Assembly (NCBI GenBank): GCA_003254905.1
Contig: QANU01043519.1
Location: 71,261-135,260 of the forward strand
Length of the DNA: 64,000 bases
Source of the DNA: Nissolia schottii
Lineage: Eukaryota; Streptophyta; Magnoliopsida; Fabales; Fabaceae
Direction: 5' to 3'
Both the position numbers and the translations under genes were made by a program. Position 1 is the stretch's first letter, and every line of letters starts with the position of its first letter. The notes under the pieces are model-generated. The model was not told where the DNA came from, ran no database searches, and saw only the letters and a list, made by a program, of their open reading frames with translations. This document shows, one piece after another, positions 37,373 to 46,792 of this stretch.

Positions 37373-39093
37373 CTATTTCTCCATGCATTCACAAGCATTG
37401 ATGTGGCAACCCCAAATGGTGAAATGCAGTTGACCCTTATCCCATACCTCCCTAACTCACAAGCCACATTCTTTGTGATTCCAACTATAGCATGCTTTGA
37501 GGCTGTGTATGCATGTGGTCCAAGACCCCCCATGACCCCAGCAACGCTAGAAGTTGAGATGATGCATCCAATTCCCCTTGGAATCATGACCCTTGCAGCA
37601 TGCTTGATCCCCAAGGCCATTCCCTTCACATTCACACTCATCACCTGTTATGTCGCACAGATACGAATACGAGTATTGAGTACGGTATAATACGATACGT
37701 AAATATGATATAAAAAAGGGATGCGGAGTATGTATTTAATAAATTTCTATAATTATACAAGAATTTAATTGTTATGTACTATCAATGTAAAAAAAATTTA
37801 CATTGTCATCTAATCAAATCATTCATAAGCATGACTTTTTAAATAATGAATGAGACAATCAACTATTCTTACTTATGAGATAAGATTTAATTGAATAATA
37901 GTGCAAAAAAATTATACTGCATGTGCATAACAATTAAACTCATTAAAACAATAATAAAAAGATAAATATTAAAAACAATGATAATATGATTAGAGAAAAG
38001 TAACTACTGATAAGGATATATTAAAATGAATGTGATTGCAAAAAGTATCACACCAATATTGATATGGGATACAATTAAAATATGGATAGGGCACCAATTT
38101 TAAAGTATTTGTGCATCATAAGTCTTTACCTTGTCAAACTCTTCAGGGTCAAAGTTGATTATGCTCTTCGAGCTTTTTGATTGATTACCCAGGACACCAG
38201 CATTGTTGAACATTATGTCAAGTTGTCCATAGTGGGAAATTGTGGAATTGATTAAATTCTGAATGTGTTCTTCATTGGTGACATCACAATGGACATAGGT
38301 TGCTGAAGGAGATAGGGTTGAGGCAAGGATGGTTCCAAGGGAATCCTCGACATCAGCAATCACAACCTTTGCACCATTCTTCACAAAGACCCTCACAGTT
38401 GCTTCTCCTATACCTCTAGCACCACCGGTTACAATTGCAACTTTTCCTTCCAACCTATAACAAAACAACATCATTAATCAGTTTGATATGATAGAAAAAT
38501 AGAACAAGATTGAAAGATTTTGAACTATTCATTTATGGGGTGTAAGGCATTTTCAGGTTTTTCAAATATGACCCTCGATTTTCCTTTTTCGACTGAAACA
38601 TAAGGCAACTTTTGGTTCTTGTCCTCAAATAAAAAAGACAGAGACAGTGAGACAATAGAAACATGTGCTCAATTTCATTCTTTTTTGGAATGATAGAACT
38701 TGGCACTAAATTTTTCCCAACATAAATCAAAAGCTACCTTAATATTAGTATAGCATGTTTGGATTTATAGTTTATAACCTATGGTTTTACTACTACATTT
38801 AGAAAGGTTTTTTTTTTTTTTCATTTTTGCACAAATTATGATTTGAGATCCAAAATCATGTTGAAACACAAGTTTGGAATGTGAAAACTAATAATCCAAG
38901 CATGACTGCAAATGAATGATTTGTGAATTGCATAAGTGAAAAGAAGAAAAGAATGTGGAAAATGAAAAAGGGTAATAATGATTTTGAAATTGAAATTTTA
39001 GTACCTTCTAGGTGGAGAAGAAAAACTCGTGTCTCTTGCAAGGAGTGGAACTCCTTGAAGGGGTTTCTCAGGCATTACTTCAGCTGCAATCAT
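37129..39093 (-). CDS. Classical short-chain dehydrogenase/reductase, three exons
   Basis: Exons: 39093-39005, 38454-38130 and 37644-37129, joined by GT/AG introns of 550 and 485 bp, giving 309 residues. The start is the ATG at 39093 because it follows the CT-rich leader and TATA box. The protein has a polar 30-residue N-terminus, then the NAD(P)-binding TGGARGIG (39-46), CDVT (86-89) and NNAG (113-116). The catalytic tetrad would be N143, S171, Y184 and K188 (YTASK). An Asp after the second strand (IADVEDS) favours NAD(H). It resembles the plant SDR110C group (tropinone-reductase-like, SDR2a/ATA1, borneol or xanthoxin dehydrogenase-like), which oxidises or reduces secondary alcohols and ketones of specialised metabolites. 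The substrate cannot be inferred. Unusually, ten consecutive Asp (230-239), encoded by a GAT repeat, interrupt the substrate-lid region. No frameshift is present. Confidence 0.88.
37341..37373 (-). repeat. In-frame (GAT)n microsatellite inside the SDR gene
   Basis: About ten GAT codons in a row on the coding strand encode a poly-aspartate run in the third exon. Slippage here would change the protein length by whole residues. Confidence 0.9.
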
Positions 39094-39117
39094 GGTGGCT
39101 AAGTGTGTGCCCTCCAA

Positions 39118-39165
39118 TGAGACAGAAAGAGAGAGGGAGAGAGAGAAACAGGGGAGAAACAGAGG
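39118..39165 (-). repeat. CT-rich leader tract of the SDR gene
   Basis: A pyrimidine-rich CTCTCTCCCTCTCTCTTTCT-type tract lies on the coding strand between the TATA box and the ATG. Such CT tracts are common in plant 5' UTRs. Confidence 0.6.
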
Positions 39166-39216
39166 AAGCAGAGGATTACAGAGAACTTGCAATTAGCGTG
39201 GGAAGCACTAGCTTAC

Positions 39217-39224
39217 TTTATATA
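39217..39224 (-). promoter_or_regulatory. TATA box of the SDR gene
   Basis: CCTATATAAAG on the minus strand, about 125 bp upstream of the chosen ATG. It predicts a 5' UTR of roughly 95 nt. Confidence 0.6.
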
Positions 39225-39487
39225 GGAGGAATTTTGGGCTGAATTTGATTGGATCCCTTATGCTCTTTCCATATCTGTTTTTCCTTTTGTTGTTTTTTCC
39301 TTTTTGTTCTTGAATCTTGATATGGCATCACCATTATTGTTATTTTTTATTTTAGATATCATTTTCCTTATAACCCTGTTTGCCGGGATTTCTTTCCAAC
39401 TTCGACGTATATAGGATCATTATTAATATATTTCTTTTTAATCCTAGATCATTGTTTCCATTGAAAAAACTGGTTTCACACCTATTT

Positions 39488-39830
39488 CATGGGACAAATA
39501 TTCTATGTTATTTAATTTATTAATTTTTAATAATTTTTTAATTAAATTTATCAAATTTTGTTATTATTTCATGTTTTATATGATTAGAATAAATTTTTTA
39601 CTAATCAAATCATTAAAAAATTAATTTATAAAAAATTTAGAGATTTAGAGACTATAAACTAATGATACACCTCTTTACAAATATTATAATAAAAAATATA
39701 AATTTATGACATTAAATAATTTAATTCACAAAAAGTCATATTAATACATGAAATAATAATAAATTTTAATTAATTTAATTATAAAAATTATAAAAAATAA
39801 ATTAATTAAGTAGCATCTGATATTTAATAT
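39488..39830. repeat. MITE-like element, family A, copy 2
   Basis: Shares the ordered blocks CAAATTTTGTTATTATTTCA, ACTAATCAAATCATTAAAAA and CACCTCTTTACAAATATTAT with the copies near 0.6, 42 and 60 kb. The outer parts are AT-rich and weakly inverted-repeated. It lies about 270 bp upstream of the SDR TATA box. Confidence 0.5.
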
Positions 39831-40019
39831 CCACAATAAACAAGAAACTAGCGTTGAAAAATGATACGAGTACAGCTTGCAGAATAATAAATTCAAGGCA
39901 TGAGTAGTGTGCAGACTATAGTATCATTGAATTGCTTTTGAGTTTGTATTAAAAATTGGTTTGATGTGATCCTGCTGCAGTTAAAATAGTAATCTAATAC
40001 AGTTCACCATCGGATAAAA

Positions 40020-40690
40020 AAACATCGAACAGTTCATAGAGATAAATATTTTGTGTATAACTCAAAGTTTGTTAATGATCGTACAATTCACTCTTTTTAA
40101 TATTTTTTTTTCCTTTTTCATATTCTTTAGTTTTTCTCTCTTCTTCTCCAATCTCTCATTTTTTTTCATTTTTATCTTATTTTTTATGAATTCAACAGTT
40201 TTCATTTTCGTTTCCATTATATTCATTGTTTTATGCTTTTCAAATATTTGTGCATATATGAAGAAAAGTTTGTGCATGATTGTTTAAAAGCTTGTGTATG
40301 TCTAGTTGGTCTAAAGCTTGTGTATTCTTGTTTAAATGTTTATATATGTGAATACAAAAGTTTTCTTTTTTGTTTACATTTCCTTCATATTTTTTGTTTC
40401 TAGGTGTTAAAAAGTTAGTACATGTTAATTCAAAAGTTTGTGTATATGCTTTAAAATGTTTGTGCATGGTAGAGAGTGAATCCATGCGCTTAGAGTGTGA
40501 GTGGGGAAATGGAGAGAAAGTGACAATTAATTTTCGTTATTAATATTTCACAGATCCAGTTTGATTTAGTTTTGTATTTAAAAAAGTTTGTGCATGTGTG
40601 TAGATAAAATTTGTGCATGTATATACAAAAATTTGTGCATTCGGTATCACTTTATAAACTATGGGTTTGCAACATTTAGATTATATACCT
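40020..40690 (+). repeat. TTTGTGCATG-rich repeat block
   Basis: At least nine copies of [A/G]TTTGTGCAT or the variant GCTTGTGTAT lie between about 40245 and 40640, irregularly spaced by 20-130 bp. The same motif (TTTGTGCACT / TTTGTGCATT) occurs three times inside the short inverted-repeat element at 59569-59772, so this block is probably a larger or rearranged relative. Open frames across it on both strands are low-complexity and not credible genes. Confidence 0.45.
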
Positions 40691-40712
40691 AGCATTACTC
40701 AAACACAAAACA

Positions 40713-41935
40713 AATATGTAATATCCAAATAATATTATTTATTATTTTTTGATAGAATAATATTATTCATTTTGTACTTTAGTTAGCATTAGGATCTTCT
40801 AAAGCATATTTATTCCTAAAATAAGAAAGTAAGAAATATTTACTCTTAGATACAAAAGTGGATTTCCTTGCCAAAAAATTCAAAAGTGGATTTGATATAA
40901 TATCTCCTTAAATTACTTAAATCATTTAAGGGAAAGTAGTATCAATATTCCTAGACTTTCATTCCATTATAAGTAAGTATCTCAAACTTCTAAATCTTTT
41001 AATTCAACCCTTAAACTTTTACTTACTTACAATTAGTCACCACTATCCATTAAATCTTTCAATCAAATCTTCAAATTATAATAAATTTCATAGTTAAGCA
41101 TTATGTCGAATTATATTAGCCTATTACCAAAATCTTAGAGAACGACACGTTAAAATCTATGAGTGTTATGCATCAAAACTTTTTTTTGATTTTTTCTTAA
41201 TTTCTATTTTGTTATCTCATTAAATATTATTTAAAAATATATTAATATATTAAAAATTAAACATATTTAATAATATATTTATAATAACCACATATATTTT
41301 TTTCATACATAACATGCAATCTCAAAGTAAATTAAATTAATTTTGTTACGTGATTTATTTTAATTTTTTTAAAAATATATTAATATTTTTAAAAACATTA
41401 AATGGGAAAATAAAGAAAATATTTGAAATTCGGTAATAGCATTGTATTAGAAAAATATTATAGCTTAAGAAATTAATTAAAAATTTTATAATTTTTTGTG
41501 ATTCTTTGTAAGTAAATTAAAGTTTAAGAATATAATTGAGAGATTTAATAATAGATGGTGACTATTTACAAGTGACTAAAAATTTAACATTTAAATTAAA
41601 AAAATTTAAAATTTAAGGTACTTACTTATTATTGAATAATAATGAAAGGAGTGCGGATGTTATTTTCTCATAATTTAAAGATAAACAAAGATCCCTCGTT
41701 TTCTCACTAGAAAACAAGGTTCATAAGATTTTTCCCTTTGTTGCTTCTATGCTTCTTGATTGCCATGTGCAAATCGTTTTACAAATTGGCAGTTTTCCTT
41801 TCTCTATGTTTTTGTTTATCTTTGTTTTGGCGTCTTTAGGACCGTTAATTCGCGTCCAATGGATATGACTTGTATGACTGGATTCTCAGCATTTTGAAAA
41901 TTATTACTATCACTGTCGTTATTAGCAGTATTATA
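40713..41935 (+). repeat. Duplicated segment, copy A (contains a MITE)
   Basis: Matches 56783-57125 in the same orientation. Shared blocks, in order: AATATCCAAATAATATTA; TTAGCATTAGGATCTTCTAA; CTAAAATAAGAAAGTAAGAA; ATCTCCTTAAATTA; then, after an insertion in this copy, CCCTTTGTTGCTTCTATGCT; TGGCGTCTTTA; and TGACTGGATT. Excluding the insertion, similarity is roughly 80% by eye. It could derive from a transcribed sequence, since the CTTTGTTGCTTCTATGCTTC part looks exon-like, but no long frame is shared. Confidence 0.65.
40932..41666. mobile_element. MITE with long inverted repeats inside duplicated copy A
   Basis: The outer 140-150 bp at each end are inverted copies. Left: CTTTCATTCCATTATAAGTA, then AGTCACCACTATCCATTAAA. 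Right, read on the minus strand: CTTTCATTATTATTCAATAA, then AGTCACCATCTATTATTAAA. The interior is extremely AT-rich with no frame. The matching site in copy B (about 56920-56940) lacks it, so it inserted after the segment was duplicated. Confidence 0.65.
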
Positions 41936-42024
41936 ATAATAATATTATTATGTATGAAATAGTATTGTAATTTTTGTTGTACAAAGTACAATTTTTAGAA
42001 GGTGGTTTTTCACGTCTTCTTTTA

Positions 42025-42362
42025 GGAATAAATGCTATCTAAACTTTTTTTTATTTTTTAATAATTTTGAGAACTAAATTTATTAAATTTTGTCATTATC
42101 TTATGATTTAATATGACATATTGATATGTCATATAATTTAGTGTAGTGAGTTAATATTTTTCAATACAACATTTATAGGGGTGTATGATAAACTTAAATG
42201 ATATGTAAATTCTTAAATTTCGTACAAGTCGATTCTTTCAATAATTTGATTAATAAAAAGTTTGCTAAAATTATATAAAACATCAAATGATGACAAAATT
42301 CGGTGAATTTTGTTATAAAAATTATTGACAATAGAAAAATGCTATAGGAGAGTATTTATCGT
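42025..42362. mobile_element. MITE, family A, copy 3 (best-preserved ends)
   Basis: About 100 bp at each end are inverted copies. The left end reads TAAATTTATTAAATTTTGTC; the right end, on the minus strand, reads AAAATTCACCGAATTTTGTC. Outer parts carry GAATAAATGCTATC and GATAAATACTCTCC. Related copies lie near 0.6, 39.6 and 59.9 kb. There is no coding capacity. Confidence 0.6.
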
Positions 42363-42427
42363 ATGAAACACGTGAAAAATCATCTTTTTAAAATGTTTTA
42401 TTACTGTAATTTTTGTATTTTGCATTG

Positions 42428-42429
<2 letters not shown>

Positions 42430-42462
<33 letters not shown>
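42430..42462 (+). repeat. (AT)n microsatellite
   Basis: About sixteen AT units, followed by a short CACACA run. Confidence 0.95.
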
Positions 42463-42465
<3 letters not shown>

Positions 42466-43448
42466 ACACACATATTTATACATATAAAGATACGTATAAG
42501 AATACCTTTATCAACGATGAAAATATTAGCATGCGCGAAATTGGTATACAGCAAAATAGTGCATGGATGAATGTGGGCATGCTAACAAGACTCTCACATT
42601 GGTAAGAAGAATTCGAACCCTATCCCTTTTAGAGTAGAATCTGAACCTTAATTAGCTGTGTTACTCCTTGCTAACAATAATAGTATATGCTAAGATAATA
42701 AATTTAGTAACAAATGGTTTAATTAATTAGGTTTACCTTTTTCTTTAGTCCTTTTGACTATATAGAGTCGTGTTATCATTACTAATATGCTAAAAACAAG
42801 TTATTATCTTAAATAAAACAATTTCCAATGAACAACGTTTCAAATCTTAAGCATTATAAATAATCTTTAATTTTCATTTTTTATTCACTTATTTTATGTT
42901 TTTATTAATTAAAAATCTGATATTATTAATTAAATTAGAGAAACAAATCTCACATATTTAATCATTATTAATCATTATAAATAAGAAAATTATTATATTT
43001 ATTACATTCAAATAAGAAAATTCAATCATCAAGTACCAAACGTATTAAATTACCAATGTCCTGGATAAGGAAAAACGTATTATAAGAGTGTCATATAAAT
43101 AATTCAATTAAATTTAAATATTAAGTGCATCATATAATTACGATGAAATAAATATTATTTCATTATATCAAATTTCAGGTAAAGAAAAACGCATCATATA
43201 AGTTTCCTATATTATCAATTAAGTTTTATATTTTCTTTTTAATCAAGAACCACTTTCAAACAATGGTTGGAACATATAACGTGTTGAATGAGCTAAACGT
43301 TGATGACAACAATAATCAATGAAAGATCCATGTTTGAGTTATCTGATTATGGACAACTCAATTTAGTAAACAACATCTAAAGCAAATTCTCAATATTGTT
43401 GTTATTGAAGAAGTTCATGACCATGGGTCTTATCTCCAGCTAGCTCAC
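42463..43448. other. Gene-free interval
   Basis: No gene is supported. A tRNA-like patch on the minus strand near 42590-42650 (GGGTTCGAA type box B inside AGGGATAGGGTTCGAATTC) may be a SINE remnant. Confidence 0.35.
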
Positions 43449-43753
43449 ATGGCAGCAACAGTAACAGCAAGTAGCAGATGAACCAGAATGGTGAGCCGAG
43501 AGAGAATTGAGAGAAAGTAACAAGAAGAGAAGAATGGAATTGTGTGAAATGAATTCATTACTTAGGAAGTAAGTAGAATACACGGTTTATATACAAGGGA
43601 GTGAAACTTGCATAGCAAGTAACTAGCCTAACTAACTATAACAGAAAATGCAGCTAACTACTGACAGAAAAACCACTTGCTAATTGGGTTACTTGGTGAA
43701 CAAGCAATTAAGTTAGCTAAAATTGAGCTCATTAAATACATAATATCCTACAC
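43449..43753 (-). mobile_element. 3' LTR of truncated copia element 1
   Basis: On the minus strand a G-run (GGGGGGTG) directly after the pol stop codon acts as a polypurine tract. The LTR then starts TGTAGGATATTATG. It carries a TATA box (GTATATAAACC, near 43583-43593) and a pyrimidine-rich leader. The far end is uncertain: I place it at a CA near 43449, giving about 305 bp, but no second LTR exists for comparison. Confidence 0.55.
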
Positions 43754-43758
43754 CCCCC

Positions 43759-45806
43759 TCAAGATGGAGCATGGAGGTTGATCATGCCCAGCTTGCCATA
43801 CATGGTCCAAAATGGTCCAGGTGCCAAAGGCTTAGTTAACAGGTCTGCAACCTGGTTTTGTGAGGCAATGGGAAGCAATCGCAAAATCCCTGATTGCACC
43901 TTGTCACGAACAAGATGGCGGTCAATCTCGATATGTTTTGCGCGCTCATGAAACACGGGATTGGTGGCAATATGTATGGCTGATCTATTGTCACAATGAA
44001 TGATCATTGGCTTAGAGTGTTCGACCTGTAAGTCATGAAGCAAAAACAGCAACCATTGTGCTTCACATGAGGCAAGTGCCAAGGCTCTGTATTTAGCTTC
44101 TGAGGAAGATCGGGAGATGATGTATTGCTTTTTGCTCTTCCAAGAGATCAGGGATGAGCCCAAGAAGAAGCAGAAGCCACTTACAGATCGTCTGGTATCT
44201 AGGCAGGAGCCCCAATCAGAGTCTGTGTAGCCACGAATTGTGCCATCTGATGTGGATGAAAAGAATAACCCTGCGGCAGGTGCTTGTTTGATGTATCTGA
44301 GTACCCTGTGAGTAGCTTGTAGGTGCATATCTGTGGCACAGTCTAGGAACTGACTTAATTTGCCAGTTTGAGTGAAACCTGAATGCTGAAGAACTTCTGT
44401 AAGCTTGGCATTCCACTGCCTGCTAGCCTGCTTCAAACCATAGAGGGATTTCTCCAATTTGCAGACTAAAGAAGGATGAGAAATTGTGAGGCCTGGAGGT
44501 GGTTTCATGTATACTTCTTCAGCAAGGTCGCCATGGAGAAATGTTGTGTTTACATGCAGCTGATGTAAATGCCAGCCCTTAGCTGCTGTGATAGCTAGCA
44601 CCAATCTAAGGGTGGTCATTTTTACTATGGGGCTGAAGGTCTCTTGATAGTCAATTCCTGGAGTTTGAGTGAACCCCTTTGCTACCAAACGTGCCTTGTG
44701 TCTCTCAATTGAACCATCCTGCTTGAACTTTGTTTTGAACACCCATTTGCATCCAATGGCCTTCTTCCCAACAGGCAATTGAGTGAGTTTCCAAGTACCA
44801 GTTACAACTAAGGCTTGTAATTCAGCAGCAATGGCATCCTTCCAACAGTCATGGAGGACAGCCTCTTGGCATGTTTGTGGCTCAGGGACTGAACTTATGG
44901 CTAATGAGTAATATGCATGTTGAGTAGAAAAAACAGAACATGACAGTGCATGAGAGATTGGATGCCTCACCGAGGATTGTGATGCTGAAGTAAGAGTGCT
45001 AGAAGGGACTATATTGCAATGAAAATCCTACAGATAGGTTGGTGCCCGGTGGTTTGGTGAGTCTCTGGGATTTTCTAACAGGTGGAATGTTGGAAGAGCA
45101 GGGTGGTGTGGGTTCCTGTGGTGATGTAGATGTGTTTGGGTTGTTGAGTGTGGTGTGTGCAGGGTACTGAATATCACAGAAGGGATCCAAGTGAGTGATA
45201 GGAGGCTGCTGAGGGACTGAATGTGTTGATGCAGCAGTTTCTAAGAAAGGAAATTGATTTTCATAAAAGATTACATTTCTTGAAAGAAAAATCTCTTTAG
45301 AATTCAGGTCCAGGAGTAAATATCCTTTGACACTTGTTTTGAAGCCAAGGTATGCACACTTTCTAGCTCTTGGTTCAAGCTTGGTCATGTGAGAACTCAA
45401 GGTAGAAGCAAAAGCTAGACATCCAAACACTTTCATTTTTGTTAAATCGGGAAGTTTGTGGGAAAGGGACTCAAAAGGGGACAATTGCTTCAAGAAAACA
45501 CTAGGCAGCCTGTTGATCAGATGTGCAGCATGAGCAATAGCCAAGTGCCAGAAAACCAGAGGTGTATTAGATTGAAAAATTAGTGCCCTGGCCATGCCTA
45601 AAAGATGTTGGTGTTTTCTTTCCACAACCCCATTTTGCTGTGGAGTCTCCACACAGCTAGTTTGATGAACAATTCCATGGGAGGAATAAAATTCTTTGAA
45701 AACAAATTCAGCACCATTATCAGTCCTAATGCACTTGACAGTTACATTATGCTGTGTTTTGATAAATTGCACAAATTTCTGAACTAAAGCAGTGGTTTCA
45801 GACTTT
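43759..45806 (-). pseudogene. Copia element 1: truncated integrase, RT and RNase H
   Basis: Minus-strand pol remnant. 44999-45806 holds the integrase catalytic core from the second aspartate onward (RTDNGAEF, then QQNGVVERKHQHLL with the catalytic Glu) and its C-terminal region (LKVFGCLAF-type KMKVFGCLAFAS). 43759-44970 holds reverse transcriptase starting KDAIAAELQAL, GCKWVFKTK, ARLVAKGF and KSLYGLKQ, then RNase H (GYTDSDWGSC, SSSEAKYRA, HIEIDRHLVRD). Three lesions are visible: loss of everything 5' of the integrase core at about 45806; a frameshift near 44985-44999; and an in-frame deletion near 44360 that removes about 140 residues, including the YVDD active site. The element is inactive. 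Confidence 0.85.
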
Positions 45807-45988
45807 GTTTTTATATATTATTTATGTATTATTTTTATATTTTCATTTAATAGTATTTAGAATAGCATATTACTAATCATTATTTGATATTTTGATTTTT
45901 TTTTTTTAGCTTGGTAAGATTGACGGCAGAATCTCTAACCACTACATAAAGTTTCTCAAGTATATTTTAAAGTATATGTAACGAGATA
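45807..45988. other. Short spacer between copia element 1 and copia element 2
   Basis: AT-rich sequence of unknown origin separating the broken 5' edge of copia element 1 from the LTR of copia element 2. It contains a long T-run. Confidence 0.4.
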
Positions 45989-46187
45989 TGTATCATATCT
46001 CTAAGATATGATAACATCAATTAGTATATATTATTTGATATTGGCAACATCAGTTTAGGAAATTTTGTGTAATTGTTAAGAGTAGAATCAGTTTGTGATT
46101 AGGTTTTTATTGGCCATATTAATGGCGAATCCCACAACCTTGTATTTATGTAGCACTTTCAGATAGAATGAAACAACACAAGACATT
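45989..46187 (+). mobile_element. 5' LTR of copia element 2, left part (split by gypsy)
   Basis: Begins TGTATCATATCTCTAAGATA and runs to the gypsy insertion point at ACATT (46183-46187). The remaining LTR end follows the gypsy element at 51808-51822, directly before a primer-binding site at 51823. Without the gypsy the LTR would be about 214 bp. The same LTR start recurs at 56325-56450. Confidence 0.65.
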
Positions 46188-46771
46188 TGCAACGGCTAGC
46201 AAGGGCAATGTAGGAATAAAGAAAACAATGAGGGCAAAATAGGAAATAGCAAGTCGCGAATGCAAGAAGCAAAGCAAAAAGGAGAAACCGTTAGAGAACG
46301 TGGCCAGGTGGCCATAGAGCCGCAGAGCGCGAACGTGCGCAGGGGCGAACGTGCGAGGAAGATAAGCTCTAAATGGGATGAATTTGTTATGGGAAAAGGC
46401 ATGAGTATTGTGAGTTATTTCTTCCCTCTGTGATTTCTCTGCTACTCATCTCCTTGTTCTCTGATCGACTCTCCGTGCAGGTGGGAGTCGTCGATTGCTC
46501 GTCGGCAAGGGTCACAACCTAACTCCGTCGTCCTTTATCCTCCCCGGGTGAGCTCATGGAGGAGGCGACTGAGCGTGGTGATCGGGAGAGAGCTCTCCCT
46601 ATGACGTGAAAGTTCAGCTCGGGTCTTTTAATAATTTTAGCTCATTGATAATTGCCACTCTGCATTAATTTCCTTAGCAATTACTGTGTCTGGAGACAAT
46701 TCCTTACTGTCCGTGTTGGATTCGAATTTTTTCTTTTGGATTATAATTGAAATTCAGCTCACTTCATAACA
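46188..46771 (+). repeat. 5' LTR of the gypsy element
   Basis: 584 bp, starting TGCAACGGCTAGC and ending CACTTCATAACA. It is identical to the 3' LTR over its last 399 bp; all seven differences fall in the first 185 bp. Confidence 0.92.
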
Positions 46772-46792
46772 AATTGGTGCTTTCATAACGCC

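Noticed and set aside
37334-37690. Plus-strand frame with a serine run opposite the SDR exon 3
   Set aside because: Antisense shadow of the GAT repeat and the SDR coding exon.
40051-40485. Overlapping frames on both strands with Phe-rich or Lys-rich products
   Set aside because: Simple-sequence translation of a T-rich and TTTGTGCATG-repeat block.
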